64,000 bases of DNA from Pusillimonas sp. MFBS29 (GCF_020687695.1 NZ_JAJEWL010000002.1:310001-374000), one strand, 5' to 3'. Counted from the first letter of the stretch, positions 48,809 to 57,561 are shown. The notes: generated by a model not told the origin, from the sequence alone. Numbers and translations are program-made.

Positions 48809-50155
48809 ATGAGTCTTTATGCCCAGTTGCAGCAACGCGCAGCCCAGAATAAGCCCATACGCGTAGGGTTGATAGGGGCCGGTAAGTTCGGTGCCATGTA
48901 TTTGTCGCAGATCCCTCGCACGCCCGGCGTCCACCTGCTGGGCATCGCAGATCTTTCTCCCGATGCAGCACGCGTCAACCTGGCCCGGGTTGGCTGGGAG
49001 CCCGGGCAATATGGTGCAGCGTCGGCCCAAGAGGCCTTGCATGACGGCACCAGCTGGATTACCGACGACTGGCGGGCGCTGGTTAATTTGCCAGAGATTG
49101 ATGTCATCGTTGAATGCACCGGTAATCCCATCGCTGCCGTTGAACATTGCCTGGCTGCATTTGAGCAGGGCAAGCATGTAGTCAATGTCACTGTGGAAGC
49201 CGACGCGTTTTGCGGTCCGCTGTTGGGCAGCAAGGCAGCCCAGGCCGGTGTGGTCTATTCACTGGCCTTCGGCGATCAGCCTGCGCTTATTTGCGATCTG
49301 GTCGACTGGGCACGCACTTGCGGGTTTCCTGTCGTTGCAGCCGGGCGCGGGCATAAATGGCTGCCACATTTTTCCGAGTCCACACCGGACACCGTCTGGG
49401 GCCACTATGGTCTGACACCCGAGCAAGCCGAGCGGGGCGGGCTGAATCCGAAAATGTTCAACAGCTTCCTCGATGGCTCCAAGCCCTCGATTGAAAGCTC
49501 TGCGGTAGCCAATGCCACCGGCTTGCGCGTACCGTCCAACGGCTTGCTTTACCCACCCGCCAGTATTGAAGACATACCTTTCGTGACGCGCCCCGTCAGC
49601 GAGGGCGGCGTACTCGAAGGCAAGGGCATGGTTGAAGTGGTTTCATCGCTTGAGGCCGACGGACGCCGCATACCTTACGATATACGCATGGGCGTGTGGG
49701 TTACGGTCGAAGCGGAAACCGACTACATCAAACATTGCTTTGAAGAATACAACGCCCACACCGATCCCAGCGGCCGTTATTTCACCTTGTACAAACGCTG
49801 GCATCTTATTGGCCTGGAAGTCGGGATGTCGGTCGCTTCGGTTGCATTGCGCAAAGAGGCAACCGGGGTGGCCACTTGCTGGCAGGCCGACGTCGTGGCC
49901 ACGGCAAAGCGTGACTTGAAGCCCGGAGAAATGCTGGACGGCGAGGGCGGTTACACGGTTTGGGGCAAACTGCTGCCCGCCCACAAATCAGTCGACTTTG
50001 GCGGTTTGCCACTGGGCTTGGCGCACGGAATCAAAGTGGTGCGACCGGTTGCCAAAGGCCAGTCGCTCAGCTGGGCCGACGTCGACATCGATACCACCAC
50101 CTCGGCTTACCGGATACGCCGGGAAATGGAATCGCTGCTGACGCCACAGCGTTAA
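48809..50155 (+). CDS. NAD(P)-dependent oxidoreductase with C-terminal SAF domain
   Basis: 448 aa from the ATG at 48809. The N-terminal Rossmann motif is VGLIGAGKFGAMYLSQI. The middle has a homoserine-dehydrogenase-like stretch (VIVECTGNPIAAVEHCL, HVVNVTVEADAFCGPLLG). The C-terminus is an SAF domain (AKRDLKPGEMLDGEGGYTVW), a fold of antifreeze and sialate-synthase proteins. Relatives are often mislabelled flagellar FlgA because of SAF. The substrate is unknown, and no pathway neighbour is present; the upstream EamA exporter may be linked. Confidence 0.82.
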   Translation: MSLYAQLQQRAAQNKPIRVGLIGAGKFGAMYLSQIPRTPGVHLLGIADLSPDAARVNLARVGWEPGQYGAASAQEALHDGTSWITDDWRALVNLPEIDVIVECTGNPIAAVEHCLAAFEQGKHVVNVTVEADAFCGPLLGSKAAQAGVVYSLAFGDQPALICDLVDWARTCGFPVVAAGRGHKWLPHFSESTPDTVWGHYGLTPEQAERGGLNPKMFNSFLDGSKPSIESSAVANATGLRVPSNGLLYPPASIEDIPFVTRPVSEGGVLEGKGMVEVVSSLEADGRRIPYDIRMGVWVTVEAETDYIKHCFEEYNAHTDPSGRYFTLYKRWHLIGLEVGMSVASVALRKEATGVATCWQADVVATAKRDLKPGEMLDGEGGYTVWGKLLPAHKSVDFGGLPLGLAHGIKVVRPVAKGQSLSWADVDIDTTTSAYRIRREMESLLTPQR

Positions 50156-50177
50156 TCGCCTGCAGGAAAGCCGGGCT

Positions 50178-50954
50178 TCAGTCCCAGTAGCCCGGTTTGT
50201 CGTAATGCTGATGCAGACGTAACTCGTAGTCGCGGTCCAGTGCAGCGTCTTCGTCATATTCGGGGCTGTTCTTGATCTGATCCCGTGTAAGAGACGTCTG
50301 GACCATAGATCCATTCCAGTCGATGCTGTCTATCCATTGGCTACCCAGCAATACCTTTTTGCCGCCCGGCCACCAGTTGCGGGTATCAACCAGCAGATAG
50401 CGAACAGCCCAGTCTTTGTCATCGAAGAGGAAGTCCTCGACATGACCGATTTCGCTGTCTGTTCCGGCAATCTGGTAACCACTCACATCCTTGCTGCTGC
50501 GCAGATGTACGTCCTCTGGATGCTCTGCAGCGCGCGCCGCGATCACTTCGGGCGGCTCATTTATGGCAGACCGATCCGCCTCGACATCCAGCCCGACCGG
50601 ATAGGTGCTCGTACCCCAAAGATAGGGGCCGGCCCAATAATTGCCAAAGCCGTAGTAACTCGAGTACTCACCTTCAAGCAGACGGGATACGGGTTTATGC
50701 GTGTCGATGTCGGGGCTATTCTTCACCTGTTCACGTGTCAGCGACACATGAACCAATTCGCCCAGATCGTCGACACCGGTAATGGAGTAGGGCGAGATCA
50801 GAACGATACGACTGGATAGCCATGTGCCGGTCTCGACGACCAGATATCGCACACCCCAACGCTCATCATCAAAATAAACTTCCTTCACCTTGCCCAGCTC
50901 ATCGTCGGTGGCCCTGATGGCGTAACCTTTAAGACTATTTACCGTGCGTAACAT
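50178..50954 (-). CDS. PRC-barrel protein with two PRC domains
   Basis: 258 aa from the ATG at 50954, which follows a good AAGGAGAT site; the frame is open upstream to 51011. Two PRC-barrel domains are visible, near residues 1-80 (GKVKEVYFDDERWGVRYLVV) and 145-225 (GHVEDFLFDDKDWAVRYLLV). A Tyr/Gly-rich linker (YYGFGNYWAGPY) separates them. Such proteins occur in many soil bacteria and are often stress-induced. Function unknown. Confidence 0.85.
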   Translation of the reverse strand: MLRTVNSLKGYAIRATDDELGKVKEVYFDDERWGVRYLVVETGTWLSSRIVLISPYSITGVDDLGELVHVSLTREQVKNSPDIDTHKPVSRLLEGEYSSYYGFGNYWAGPYLWGTSTYPVGLDVEADRSAINEPPEVIAARAAEHPEDVHLRSSKDVSGYQIAGTDSEIGHVEDFLFDDKDWAVRYLLVDTRNWWPGGKKVLLGSQWIDSIDWNGSMVQTSLTRDQIKNSPEYDEDAALDRDYELRLHQHYDKPGYWD

Positions 50955-51121
50955 AGATATCTCCTTGTATTGATGCACGCCATCAACCAGCAAATGCCAT
51001 GCCCGCCGCACTGGAGCCTGAGGTTTACGTCGGCATTACCATCCTGTACAGTGTTTTCTGGTGACTTGGCGGCTGGCCCCGATCCCGGTCCGGCCCGTAA
51101 CCGTATAGCGGAGACTCATAC

Positions 51122-52549
51122 ATGGATATCGATGCATTGATGCTGGCCCGTATTCAATTTGGGTTCACGATATCCTTCCACATACTTTTTCCCGCCATCA
51201 CTATCGGACTGGCCAGCTATCTTGCCGTGCTTGAAGGCTGCTGGCTAAAAACCGGACAACAGGTATACCGGCAGCTATACCACTTCTGGATCAAGGTATT
51301 TGCCGTCAACTTCGGCATGGGTGTCGTATCCGGCCTGGTCATGGCTTACCAGTTTGGTACCAACTGGAGCTATTTTTCTGATTTCGCGGGCGGTATCACC
51401 GGGCCGCTGCTGGCCTACGAAGTGCTCACCGCGTTCTTTCTCGAGGCCGGCTTCCTGGGCGTGATGCTGTTCGGATGGAACAGGGTAGGGCCAGGGCTGC
51501 ATTTCTTTTCCACCATCATGGTGGCGCTGGGCACATTGATGTCGGCCACCTGGATACTTGCCTCGAACAGCTGGATGCAGACGCCGGCCGGCTACGAGAT
51601 CATCAACAATCAGGTTGTTCCTGTTGACTGGCTGGCCGTGATTTTCAATCCATCTTTCCCGTATCGCCTGGTGCATATGGTCATTGCAGCATTCCTGGCC
51701 ACTGCCCTGATGGTTGCTGCCTCGGCAGGCTGGCACCTGCTGAAACGCAACGATACACCGGCAATACGAAAAATGCTGTCGATGGCGATGTGGATGATTC
51801 TGATCGTAGCTCCTATCCAGGCTGTGGTCGGTGACTTTCACGGACAAAATACGCTCAAGCATCAGCCGGCCAAGATAGCCGCCATAGAAGGGCATTGGGA
51901 GAATACACCGGGCCAGGCTGTGCCCCTTACGCTGTTCGGCTGGCCCGACATGGAGGAAGAGAAAAATCACTTCGCGCTTGAGATCCCGCACCTGGGCAGC
52001 CTGATTCTTACGCATAGCTGGGACGGCCAGTTTCCGGGCCTGAGGGAGTTTGCCAAAGAAGACCGACCCAATTCCACGGTTGTCTTCTGGTCGTTCCGTA
52101 TCATGGTTGGCCTGGCCTTGCTGATGATAGCCCTGGCATTCTGGGCTGCCTGGGCCAGATACCGTGGTGTGCTCTATCGGTCTCCACGCTTATGGCGATT
52201 TGCCCTGTTGATGGGACCGAGCGGTCTGATTGCCATACTGGCCGGCTGGTATACCACCGAGATCGGCCGCCAACCCTGGATTGTGTACGGACTGATGCGC
52301 ACGTCCGATGCCGTCAGCCCTCACGGTGCCTTCGAGGTGGGGCTGGCGCTGGTCCTGTTCATTATTGTGTATTTCGTGGTTTTTGGAGCGGGCACAATAT
52401 ACATGCTGCGTCTGATACGCAAGGGGCCCGACGAGCACGAACCGCCGCTTCCCGGCGGCCCTGGTGAATCACGCACGCCTTCAAGGCCAATCTCGGCAGC
52501 CAGCGACGACGCCGCAGCTGAGCCCGCTACCTACGTTAAGGATGAATGA
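51122..52549 (+). CDS. cioA: cytochrome bd-type quinol oxidase subunit I (cyanide-insensitive oxidase)
   Basis: 475 aa with nine predicted helices. The GRQPW quinol-oxidase motif is at 382-386. The short Q-loop and the total length match the CIO subclass rather than E. coli CydA (522 aa). It holds hemes b and transfers electrons from quinol to oxygen. It overlaps or abuts the cioB start, and a DUF2474 gene follows, the usual CIO order. Confidence 0.95.
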   Translation: MDIDALMLARIQFGFTISFHILFPAITIGLASYLAVLEGCWLKTGQQVYRQLYHFWIKVFAVNFGMGVVSGLVMAYQFGTNWSYFSDFAGGITGPLLAYEVLTAFFLEAGFLGVMLFGWNRVGPGLHFFSTIMVALGTLMSATWILASNSWMQTPAGYEIINNQVVPVDWLAVIFNPSFPYRLVHMVIAAFLATALMVAASAGWHLLKRNDTPAIRKMLSMAMWMILIVAPIQAVVGDFHGQNTLKHQPAKIAAIEGHWENTPGQAVPLTLFGWPDMEEEKNHFALEIPHLGSLILTHSWDGQFPGLREFAKEDRPNSTVVFWSFRIMVGLALLMIALAFWAAWARYRGVLYRSPRLWRFALLMGPSGLIAILAGWYTTEIGRQPWIVYGLMRTSDAVSPHGAFEVGLALVLFIIVYFVVFGAGTIYMLRLIRKGPDEHEPPLPGGPGESRTPSRPISAASDDAAAEPATYVKDE

Positions 52550-52550
52550 G

Positions 52551-53558
52551 ATGGGCATAGATCTGGCCTTGTTATGGGCAATCATCATTCTTTTTGGTGT
52601 ACTGATGTATGTCATTATGGATGGCTTCGATCTGGGCATAGGCATATTGTTTCCTTTCGTGCCCGGCAAGGAACATCGCGACATCATGATGAACACTGTC
52701 GCTCCAGTCTGGGATGGCAACGAGACCTGGCTGGTTCTGGGTGGTGCAGGGCTGCTTGCTGCCTTTCCGCTGGCTTATTCGGTCGTGCTCAGTGCATTCA
52801 TGCTGCCGCTGATCTTCATGCTGCTGGGCCTGATCTTCCGCGGGGTTGCATTTGAGTTCCGCTTCAAAGCGCACGCCAGCACCCGGCATTGGTGGGACAA
52901 AGCCTTTATTCTCGGATCGATCACCGCCACTTTTTTCCAGGGCGTAACGCTGGGTGCATACATGCATGGTGTGCAGGTGGTCGACCGCAGCTATGTAGGT
53001 GGGCCCTTCGACTGGGTGGCGCCTTTCCCGTTGTTTACAGGACTTGGGCTGCTGGTTGCCTATGCTCTGCTGGGGTGCACCTGGCTGATCTTCAAGACGC
53101 AAGATGACTTGCACGACCGTATGCTGCAACTGGCCAGGCCCCTGACGCTGGTTTTGCTGGGCGTGATAGCCATAATCAGCATCTGGACTCCGCTCACACA
53201 CAGCGCTATCGCCGAACGCTGGTTTACGCTACCGAACCTTTTCTGGTTTGCACCGGTGCCCTTGCTTGTGGTGCTGGCGGCCTGGTATTTGCTGCGCTCC
53301 TTGCAAAAAGAGCCGCATGCCGGTCCCTTCCTGCTGACGCTGGCCCTTGTTTTTCTGGGTTACAGTGGCCTGGGCATCAGCATCTGGCCCAATATCATCC
53401 CGCCGGGCATTTCCATTTGGGACGCATCTGCGCCGCCTCAAAGCCAGGGCTTTGCGCTGGTAGGGGCGTTATTGATCGTACCCATGATACTGATGTACAC
53501 CGCCTGGTCGTACTACGTGTTTCGCGGCAAGGTGGTCTCTGGTGAAGGCTATCATTGA
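52551..53558 (+). CDS. cioB: cytochrome bd-type quinol oxidase subunit II
   Basis: 335 aa from the ATG at 52551, eight bases after AAGGA; an in-frame ATG at 52542 overlaps the cioA end and is also possible. Eight membrane helices are expected. The family stretch YVIMDGFDLGIGILFP and NTVAPVWDGNETWLVLGG are present. It completes the oxidase with cioA. Its TGA overlaps the ATG of a 46-codon gene. Confidence 0.95.
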   Translation: MGIDLALLWAIIILFGVLMYVIMDGFDLGIGILFPFVPGKEHRDIMMNTVAPVWDGNETWLVLGGAGLLAAFPLAYSVVLSAFMLPLIFMLLGLIFRGVAFEFRFKAHASTRHWWDKAFILGSITATFFQGVTLGAYMHGVQVVDRSYVGGPFDWVAPFPLFTGLGLLVAYALLGCTWLIFKTQDDLHDRMLQLARPLTLVLLGVIAIISIWTPLTHSAIAERWFTLPNLFWFAPVPLLVVLAAWYLLRSLQKEPHAGPFLLTLALVFLGYSGLGISIWPNIIPPGISIWDASAPPQSQGFALVGALLIVPMILMYTAWSYYVFRGKVVSGEGYH

Positions 53559-53698
53559 TGAAACAGGCAACCCTCAAACGACTGTGGATCAGGCGCCTGG
53601 GCTGGTTGCTGGGCATCTGGGCGGCCAGCATCGCCGTGCTGGCGCTTGTGGCCTATCTGCTCAGACTGGTCATGAACGCTGTCGGCATGACCGCCTGA
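53558..53698 (+). CDS. small DUF2474-type membrane protein, third gene of the cio operon
   Basis: A 46-codon frame that starts at the ATG overlapping the cioB stop (TGATG). The product begins MKQATLKRLWIRRLGWLLGI, continues as a single membrane helix (WAASIAVLALVAYLL), and ends MNAVGMTA. DUF2474 proteins occur beside cyanide-insensitive oxidases and may play a role like CydX in E. coli. The assignment comes from size, position and the RLGW...IWAAS pattern. Confidence 0.8.
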   Translation: MKQATLKRLWIRRLGWLLGIWAASIAVLALVAYLLRLVMNAVGMTA

Positions 53699-53720
53699 CC
53701 GGCTGTATATCAGGGTTGCT

Positions 53721-53918
53721 TTACACACGCACCGGCGAATAACCGGCTTCCCGTATGGCGGCCTCGATGACCGTTGCGTCGGGTGCGCCGTTAACCAGCA
53801 CGCGGTGACTATCAAGCTTTATGTCCAGTTGGGCCTGCGGCGCTGCTGCCTGCACAGCTTTGGTGATTGCGCTGACGCAGTGACCGCAGGTCATGTCATT
53901 GACTTCGAATTCCAGCAT
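53721..53918 (-). CDS. copZ: heavy-metal-associated (HMA) copper chaperone
   Basis: 65 aa from the ATG at 53918. The metal motif MTCGHC has Cys11 and Cys14, followed by the beta-alpha-beta ferredoxin-like fold typical of CopZ/Atx1. It probably buffers or delivers Cu(I). It lies between the cytochrome bd operon and azurin, a copper protein, on the same strand as azurin. No copper ATPase is adjacent. Confidence 0.9.
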   Translation of the reverse strand: MLEFEVNDMTCGHCVSAITKAVQAAAPQAQLDIKLDSHRVLVNGAPDATVIEAAIREAGYSPVRV

Positions 53919-53957
53919 CGTAAAGACTCCGGTTAAGGCATGGTGATACAAACACGG

Positions 53958-53978
53958 AAGGGCCCGACTGGGGCCCTT
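53958..53978. terminator. hairpin between copZ and azurin
   Basis: AAGGGCCC (53958-53965) and GGGCCCTT (53971-53978) form a perfect 8-bp stem with a 5-base loop, downstream of azurin on the minus strand. No clear U-tract follows. Confidence 0.5.
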
Positions 53979-54023
53979 TGAGTTGGCAGGGCCGGCATAG
54001 GCGGGCCCGGGTACCGGCAATAT

Positions 54024-54473
54024 TTAGCTGGACAGTTTCAGCGTGCCGGTCATGACGGCCCAGTGGCCGGGGAAGGAGCAGAAGAAAGCGTAGTTTTCGC
54101 CTGCTGCCAACTTGCTTACATCGAACTTGACCGATGTGCTTTCACCACCACCGATAACCGGTGTGTAGGCGATAACGCGAGCATCGTCGGGTTTGACATA
54201 GTCGTTATCCAGGCCAGCGGCCATGCCATCAGTAGCGGCGCCTTGCTTGTCGGCTTCTTTGGTAATGACAACGTTGTGACCCATTGCAGCCTTGGGCAGT
54301 TGTCCGGTGTGCTTCAGGTTAATGGTGAACTCAGTGCAAGTTTTGTCGACAACGATTTCCTTGGTGTTGAACTGCATGGCGTCGTTGCCTTCGACGGTAA
54401 TATCACACTGGGCAGCCAGGGCCGGCAGGGTCATAACGGACAGAAGGGCGGCGAAAGTGGCTTTTGCTAGCAT
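54024..54473 (-). CDS. azurin
   Basis: 149 aa precursor from the ATG at 54473, preceded by GGAGAAC. A signal peptide ends at ALA (residue 20), giving mature [11 protein letters not shown]. Type-1 copper ligands are all present: His66, Cys132, His137 and Met141 (46, 112, 117 and 121 in the mature numbering), and the disulfide pair is Cys23/Cys46. Azurin carries electrons in the periplasm, for example to nitrite reductase or peroxidase. An FNR-type site lies about 90 bases upstream. Confidence 0.97.
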   Translation of the reverse strand: MLAKATFAALLSVMTLPALAAQCDITVEGNDAMQFNTKEIVVDKTCTEFTINLKHTGQLPKAAMGHNVVITKEADKQGAATDGMAAGLDNDYVKPDDARVIAYTPVIGGGESTSVKFDVSKLAAGENYAFFCSFPGHWAVMTGTLKLSS

Positions 54474-54521
54474 AAGAGTTCTCCAGTTGGGATAGAAAGT
54501 ATGGGTGCACTGCGTTTCCAT

Positions 54522-54576
54522 GCACTATAGTGCTATTTAACCTCATCAGAATCAGGAAAGTCTTGATTCACGTCAA
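54522..54576 (-). promoter_or_regulatory. FNR/ANR-type site and candidate azurin promoter
   Basis: TTGATTCACGTCAA (54563-54576) matches the FNR consensus TTGATnnnnATCAA at 9 of 10 positions. On the minus strand a TTAAAT hexamer (54540-54535) lies 22 bases after the box, the canonical spacing for a class II FNR promoter (box at -41.5). A perfect palindrome GCACTATAGTGC sits at 54522-54533, near the expected start of transcription. Confidence 0.65.
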
Positions 54577-54609
54577 ATCAGTAGGGGTTTACCATAACAC
54601 GGAGGCATT

Positions 54610-55485
54610 GTGCACGATCTTGTCATCGAAACCAGAGAGCACGACCTGGGCGGAGGATTCAAAGTCGGTCGCGTGCTGCCGTTCCGGCAACGGCGTATGG
54701 TGGGGCCCTTCATTTTCTTTGACCGCATGGGGCCACATGATCTGCCTGCTCCGATCCCCCAGCGCATTGATGTACGGCCGCACCCGCATATCGGCCTGTC
54801 TACAGTCACTTACCTGTTCGAGGGCCAGATGACGCATCGGGACAGCCTGGGCGTAGAGCAGGATATTCTGCCTGGCGCGCTGAACTGGATGACGGCGGGT
54901 TCGGGCATCAGTCATTCCGAGCGATTTGACGGCATGCGTTCCCAGGGTGGTCGCATGGATGGCATACAGGCATGGGTAGCTGTCCCCGAAGCCAATGAAG
55001 AAGATGCACCGGCCTTTGACCATTATGCGTCCGACGCACTGCCGTTATTCAGCGAGAACGGCATGTCGGGGCGCCTGATTGCCGGGAGTGCCTTTGGCAT
55101 GAGTAGCCCCGCCAAAACTCACTCGCCCCTGTTCTACGCCGATGTTGCGCTGCAGTCTGATGCCCGCATGGCGCTTCCGGCCGAGCATCCGGAGCGAGCG
55201 GCTTATATTGTCAGCGGCCTCGTCGAGCACGAGGGGCAACGATATAAGGCAGGTCAGATGCTGGTATTCGCACCCGGGGGTGCTCCCGAGCTTAAAGCGC
55301 TGGGCAATGCCCGCCTGATGGTGCTGGGCGGCGAACCGCTGGGTACACGCCATATATGGTGGAACTTTGTCTCGTCGCGCAAAGAACGCATAGAGCAGGC
55401 CAAGGCCGACTGGCTGGCCGGTCGCATTGCCTTGCCCGAGCACGACAGCAGCGAATTCATCCCCTTGCCGCAAACGGTGGCTTAA
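54610..55485 (+). CDS. pirin family protein
   Basis: 291 aa, starting at GTG four bases after GGAGG. Bicupin fold: the N-terminal cupin contains the metal-ligand stretch RPHPHIGLSTVTYLFEG and the family motif SGISHSER. Bacterial pirins include quercetin dioxygenases and redox-responsive regulators of pyruvate metabolism; which applies is not known here. Its 3' end overlaps the convergent glycosyltransferase gene by 29 bases. The FNR-type box lies upstream. Confidence 0.92.
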   Translation: MHDLVIETREHDLGGGFKVGRVLPFRQRRMVGPFIFFDRMGPHDLPAPIPQRIDVRPHPHIGLSTVTYLFEGQMTHRDSLGVEQDILPGALNWMTAGSGISHSERFDGMRSQGGRMDGIQAWVAVPEANEEDAPAFDHYASDALPLFSENGMSGRLIAGSAFGMSSPAKTHSPLFYADVALQSDARMALPAEHPERAAYIVSGLVEHEGQRYKAGQMLVFAPGGAPELKALGNARLMVLGGEPLGTRHIWWNFVSSRKERIEQAKADWLAGRIALPEHDSSEFIPLPQTVA

Positions 55486-56521
55486 CCTCCGCTTGCTGGC
55501 CGGCAGTGCGGGCAGGGCGTTCTATCGGATGCAGGTGTGAAAGGAATGTCTCGGTGCAGGCACGCCATGAGAACTTTTCGGCGTGGCTGCGAGCTAGCTC
55601 ACGGGGAATTTCCAGCGCCCTCATGCAGGCCGATTGCAAATCCTCATCCATTACGCCGGCGGCGGACTCGCCCAGAACATCAATGGGGCCGGTCACCGGA
55701 TATGCTGCCACCGGGCAGCCGCAGGCCATGGCTTCCAGCAGTACCAGGCCGAAAGTATCGGTGCGGCTGGGAAATACAAAGACGTTGGCGGCGTTATACA
55801 GGCTGGCCAGGGTTTTCTGGTCCATCACACCCGTGAAACGCACATCGGGATAGCGCGTCTTGAGTTCGGCGAGCAAAGGGCCGTCGCCAGCCACCCACTT
55901 TGTTCCCGGCAGATCCAGCTTGAGGAAAGCCTCGATATTCTTTTCGACGGCAACCCGTCCTACACATAAGAATACCGGCGGTTTTTCCTGATGTGGCAGA
56001 ACCGGGCCCGGCTTGAAAATGTCCAGATCGACGCCACGAGACCAGAGCACGACCTGCTGGTCTGGAAAGCCATAGATCAGCAAATCACGCCTGACGACTT
56101 CTGTGGGTACCATGACGGCACTCGACGGACCGTGGAACCAGCGCAGGAAGCGATAAGTCAGCCCCAGTGGCAGTCGGGTACGTGCGTGTACATATTCAGG
56201 GAAACGGGTGTGGTAAGCCGTGGTAAAAGGTAGCTTGTTGCGCAATGCGTAAGCCCTGGCCGCCATGCCTAGCGGGCCTTCGGTGGCAATGTGCAAGGCA
56301 TCGGCATCCGCGGCTTCAAGACGGGCGTTTACCTTGCTGCCGGGCAACAGCGAAAGGCGGATTTCAGTGTAGGTCGGGCAGGGCAGTGTACGAAACTCCA
56401 AGGGCGTCAGCAGGTCGACATCGTGGCCCATGCGGGTCAGTTCATTGGTTGTCTGGGTCAGCGTGCGAACCACACCATTGACCTGCGGACGCCAGGCATC
56501 CGTAACGATGACTATCTTCAA
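55457..56521 (-). CDS. GT4-family glycosyltransferase
   Basis: 354 aa. The N-terminal domain opens MKIVIVTDAWRPQVNGVVRT, like GDP-mannose-dependent alpha-mannosyltransferases of the MgtA type. The C-terminal GT-B domain has PSRTDTFGLVLLEAMACGCP, the nucleotide-sugar binding motif. It overlaps the metallophosphoesterase gene by four bases, so they are co-translated. Substrate could be a glycolipid. The overlap with pirin at the other end is 29 bases. Confidence 0.9.
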   Translation of the reverse strand: MKIVIVTDAWRPQVNGVVRTLTQTTNELTRMGHDVDLLTPLEFRTLPCPTYTEIRLSLLPGSKVNARLEAADADALHIATEGPLGMAARAYALRNKLPFTTAYHTRFPEYVHARTRLPLGLTYRFLRWFHGPSSAVMVPTEVVRRDLLIYGFPDQQVVLWSRGVDLDIFKPGPVLPHQEKPPVFLCVGRVAVEKNIEAFLKLDLPGTKWVAGDGPLLAELKTRYPDVRFTGVMDQKTLASLYNAANVFVFPSRTDTFGLVLLEAMACGCPVAAYPVTGPIDVLGESAAGVMDEDLQSACMRALEIPRELARSHAEKFSWRACTETFLSHLHPIERPARTAGQQAEVKPPFAARG

Positions 56522-57396
56522 TTTGACGTGACTCCTTCTACGGTTTCCGTTTCCACATTCGGGGGAACAGCTTGCTGTGTCAGGGTTGTGGCCGGGGCTG
56601 GTGCCGACTGTCGGGCCCGGGCTTTTCGTGGTTTGGGGCTGGCCTCAGGTATCCAGGTAATGATCTCCAGGCTGCCATCCAGATGTTCGACCAATGCGGT
56701 CAGACTCTCTACCCAGTCGCCGTCGTTGCAGTAAAGTATGCCGTCCACCTCGCGGATCTGCGCCTTGTGGATATGGCCGCACACCACTCCGTCGAATCCA
56801 CGGCGCCTGGCTTCTTTAATCAAGGCATCCTCAAATGCAGTGATGAATGAGACCGCATCCTTGACCTTGTGTTTCAGGTATTGGGAAAGCGACCAGTAGC
56901 CCAGGCCCATGTGGGCACGGGCACGGTTGAACCACACATTGCCCGCAAGCACCAGGCTGTACAGCCTATCACCCAGATAGGCGAGCCAGGGCGCATACTG
57001 AATAACACCGTCGAACAGATCGCCATGGGTGATCAGCAGGCACTGACCCTTGAGTGTGGTGTGTTCGGCTTCCAGATGGACTTCTATTCCGCCGAAATGC
57101 TCGCCGGTGTACTGGCGGGCAAAGGAGTCGTGATTACCGGGAACATATACCACACGGGTACCCTTGCGCGCCTTGCGCAGGATTTTCTGCACCACGTCGT
57201 TGTGTGATTGTGGCCAGTACCATTTTTTCTTTAACTGCCAGCCATCGATGATATCGCCCACCAGATACAGCGTCTCGGACTCATGCTGTTTGAGGAACTC
57301 CAGCAGGGCCGCAGCCTGACAGCCAGCGGTACCCAGGTGCAGATCGGAGATCCAGATTGTTCTATAGTTTCTGGCCGTGTCGTTTGCTTGTATCAA
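56518..57396 (-). CDS. UDP-2,3-diacylglucosamine diphosphatase-like metallophosphoesterase
   Basis: 292 aa. Calcineurin-like metal motifs are all visible: SDLHLG, GDIIDGW, GNHD, THGDLFDG and GHIHKA. The group is related to LpxH/LpxI-type phosphatases but carries an alpha-helical cap at about 155-200. It is often paired with a GT4 glycosyltransferase, as here, suggesting joint action on a glycolipid. An about 45-residue Ala/Pro/Thr-rich C-terminal tail is not part of the catalytic fold. Confidence 0.9.
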   Translation of the reverse strand: MIQANDTARNYRTIWISDLHLGTAGCQAAALLEFLKQHESETLYLVGDIIDGWQLKKKWYWPQSHNDVVQKILRKARKGTRVVYVPGNHDSFARQYTGEHFGGIEVHLEAEHTTLKGQCLLITHGDLFDGVIQYAPWLAYLGDRLYSLVLAGNVWFNRARAHMGLGYWSLSQYLKHKVKDAVSFITAFEDALIKEARRRGFDGVVCGHIHKAQIREVDGILYCNDGDWVESLTALVEHLDGSLEIITWIPEASPKPRKARARQSAPAPATTLTQQAVPPNVETETVEGVTSN

Positions 57397-57513
57397 CTCG
57401 AATACACCGGTACGCGATTAATCATGCCAGCATTACAGCAAGCGCACGTGACGAACTGGTGACAAAAACATGTAGCAAGAAAGGGTGTGGCAAGCGTGCG
57501 ACGCAGCCTTCAA

Positions 57514-57561
57514 TATAATGCGCTGTCAGTCTGATCATTGTATGCGGGCCACAGGGCCCGC
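57514..57561 (+). promoter_or_regulatory. candidate promoter and GC hairpin before arsC
   Basis: TATAAT at 57514-57519 is a consensus -10. GCGGGCC (57544-57550) and GGCCCGC (57555-57561) form a perfect 7-bp stem with a 4-base loop, 18 bases before the arsC-type ATG, and so within its leader. Confidence 0.45.
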
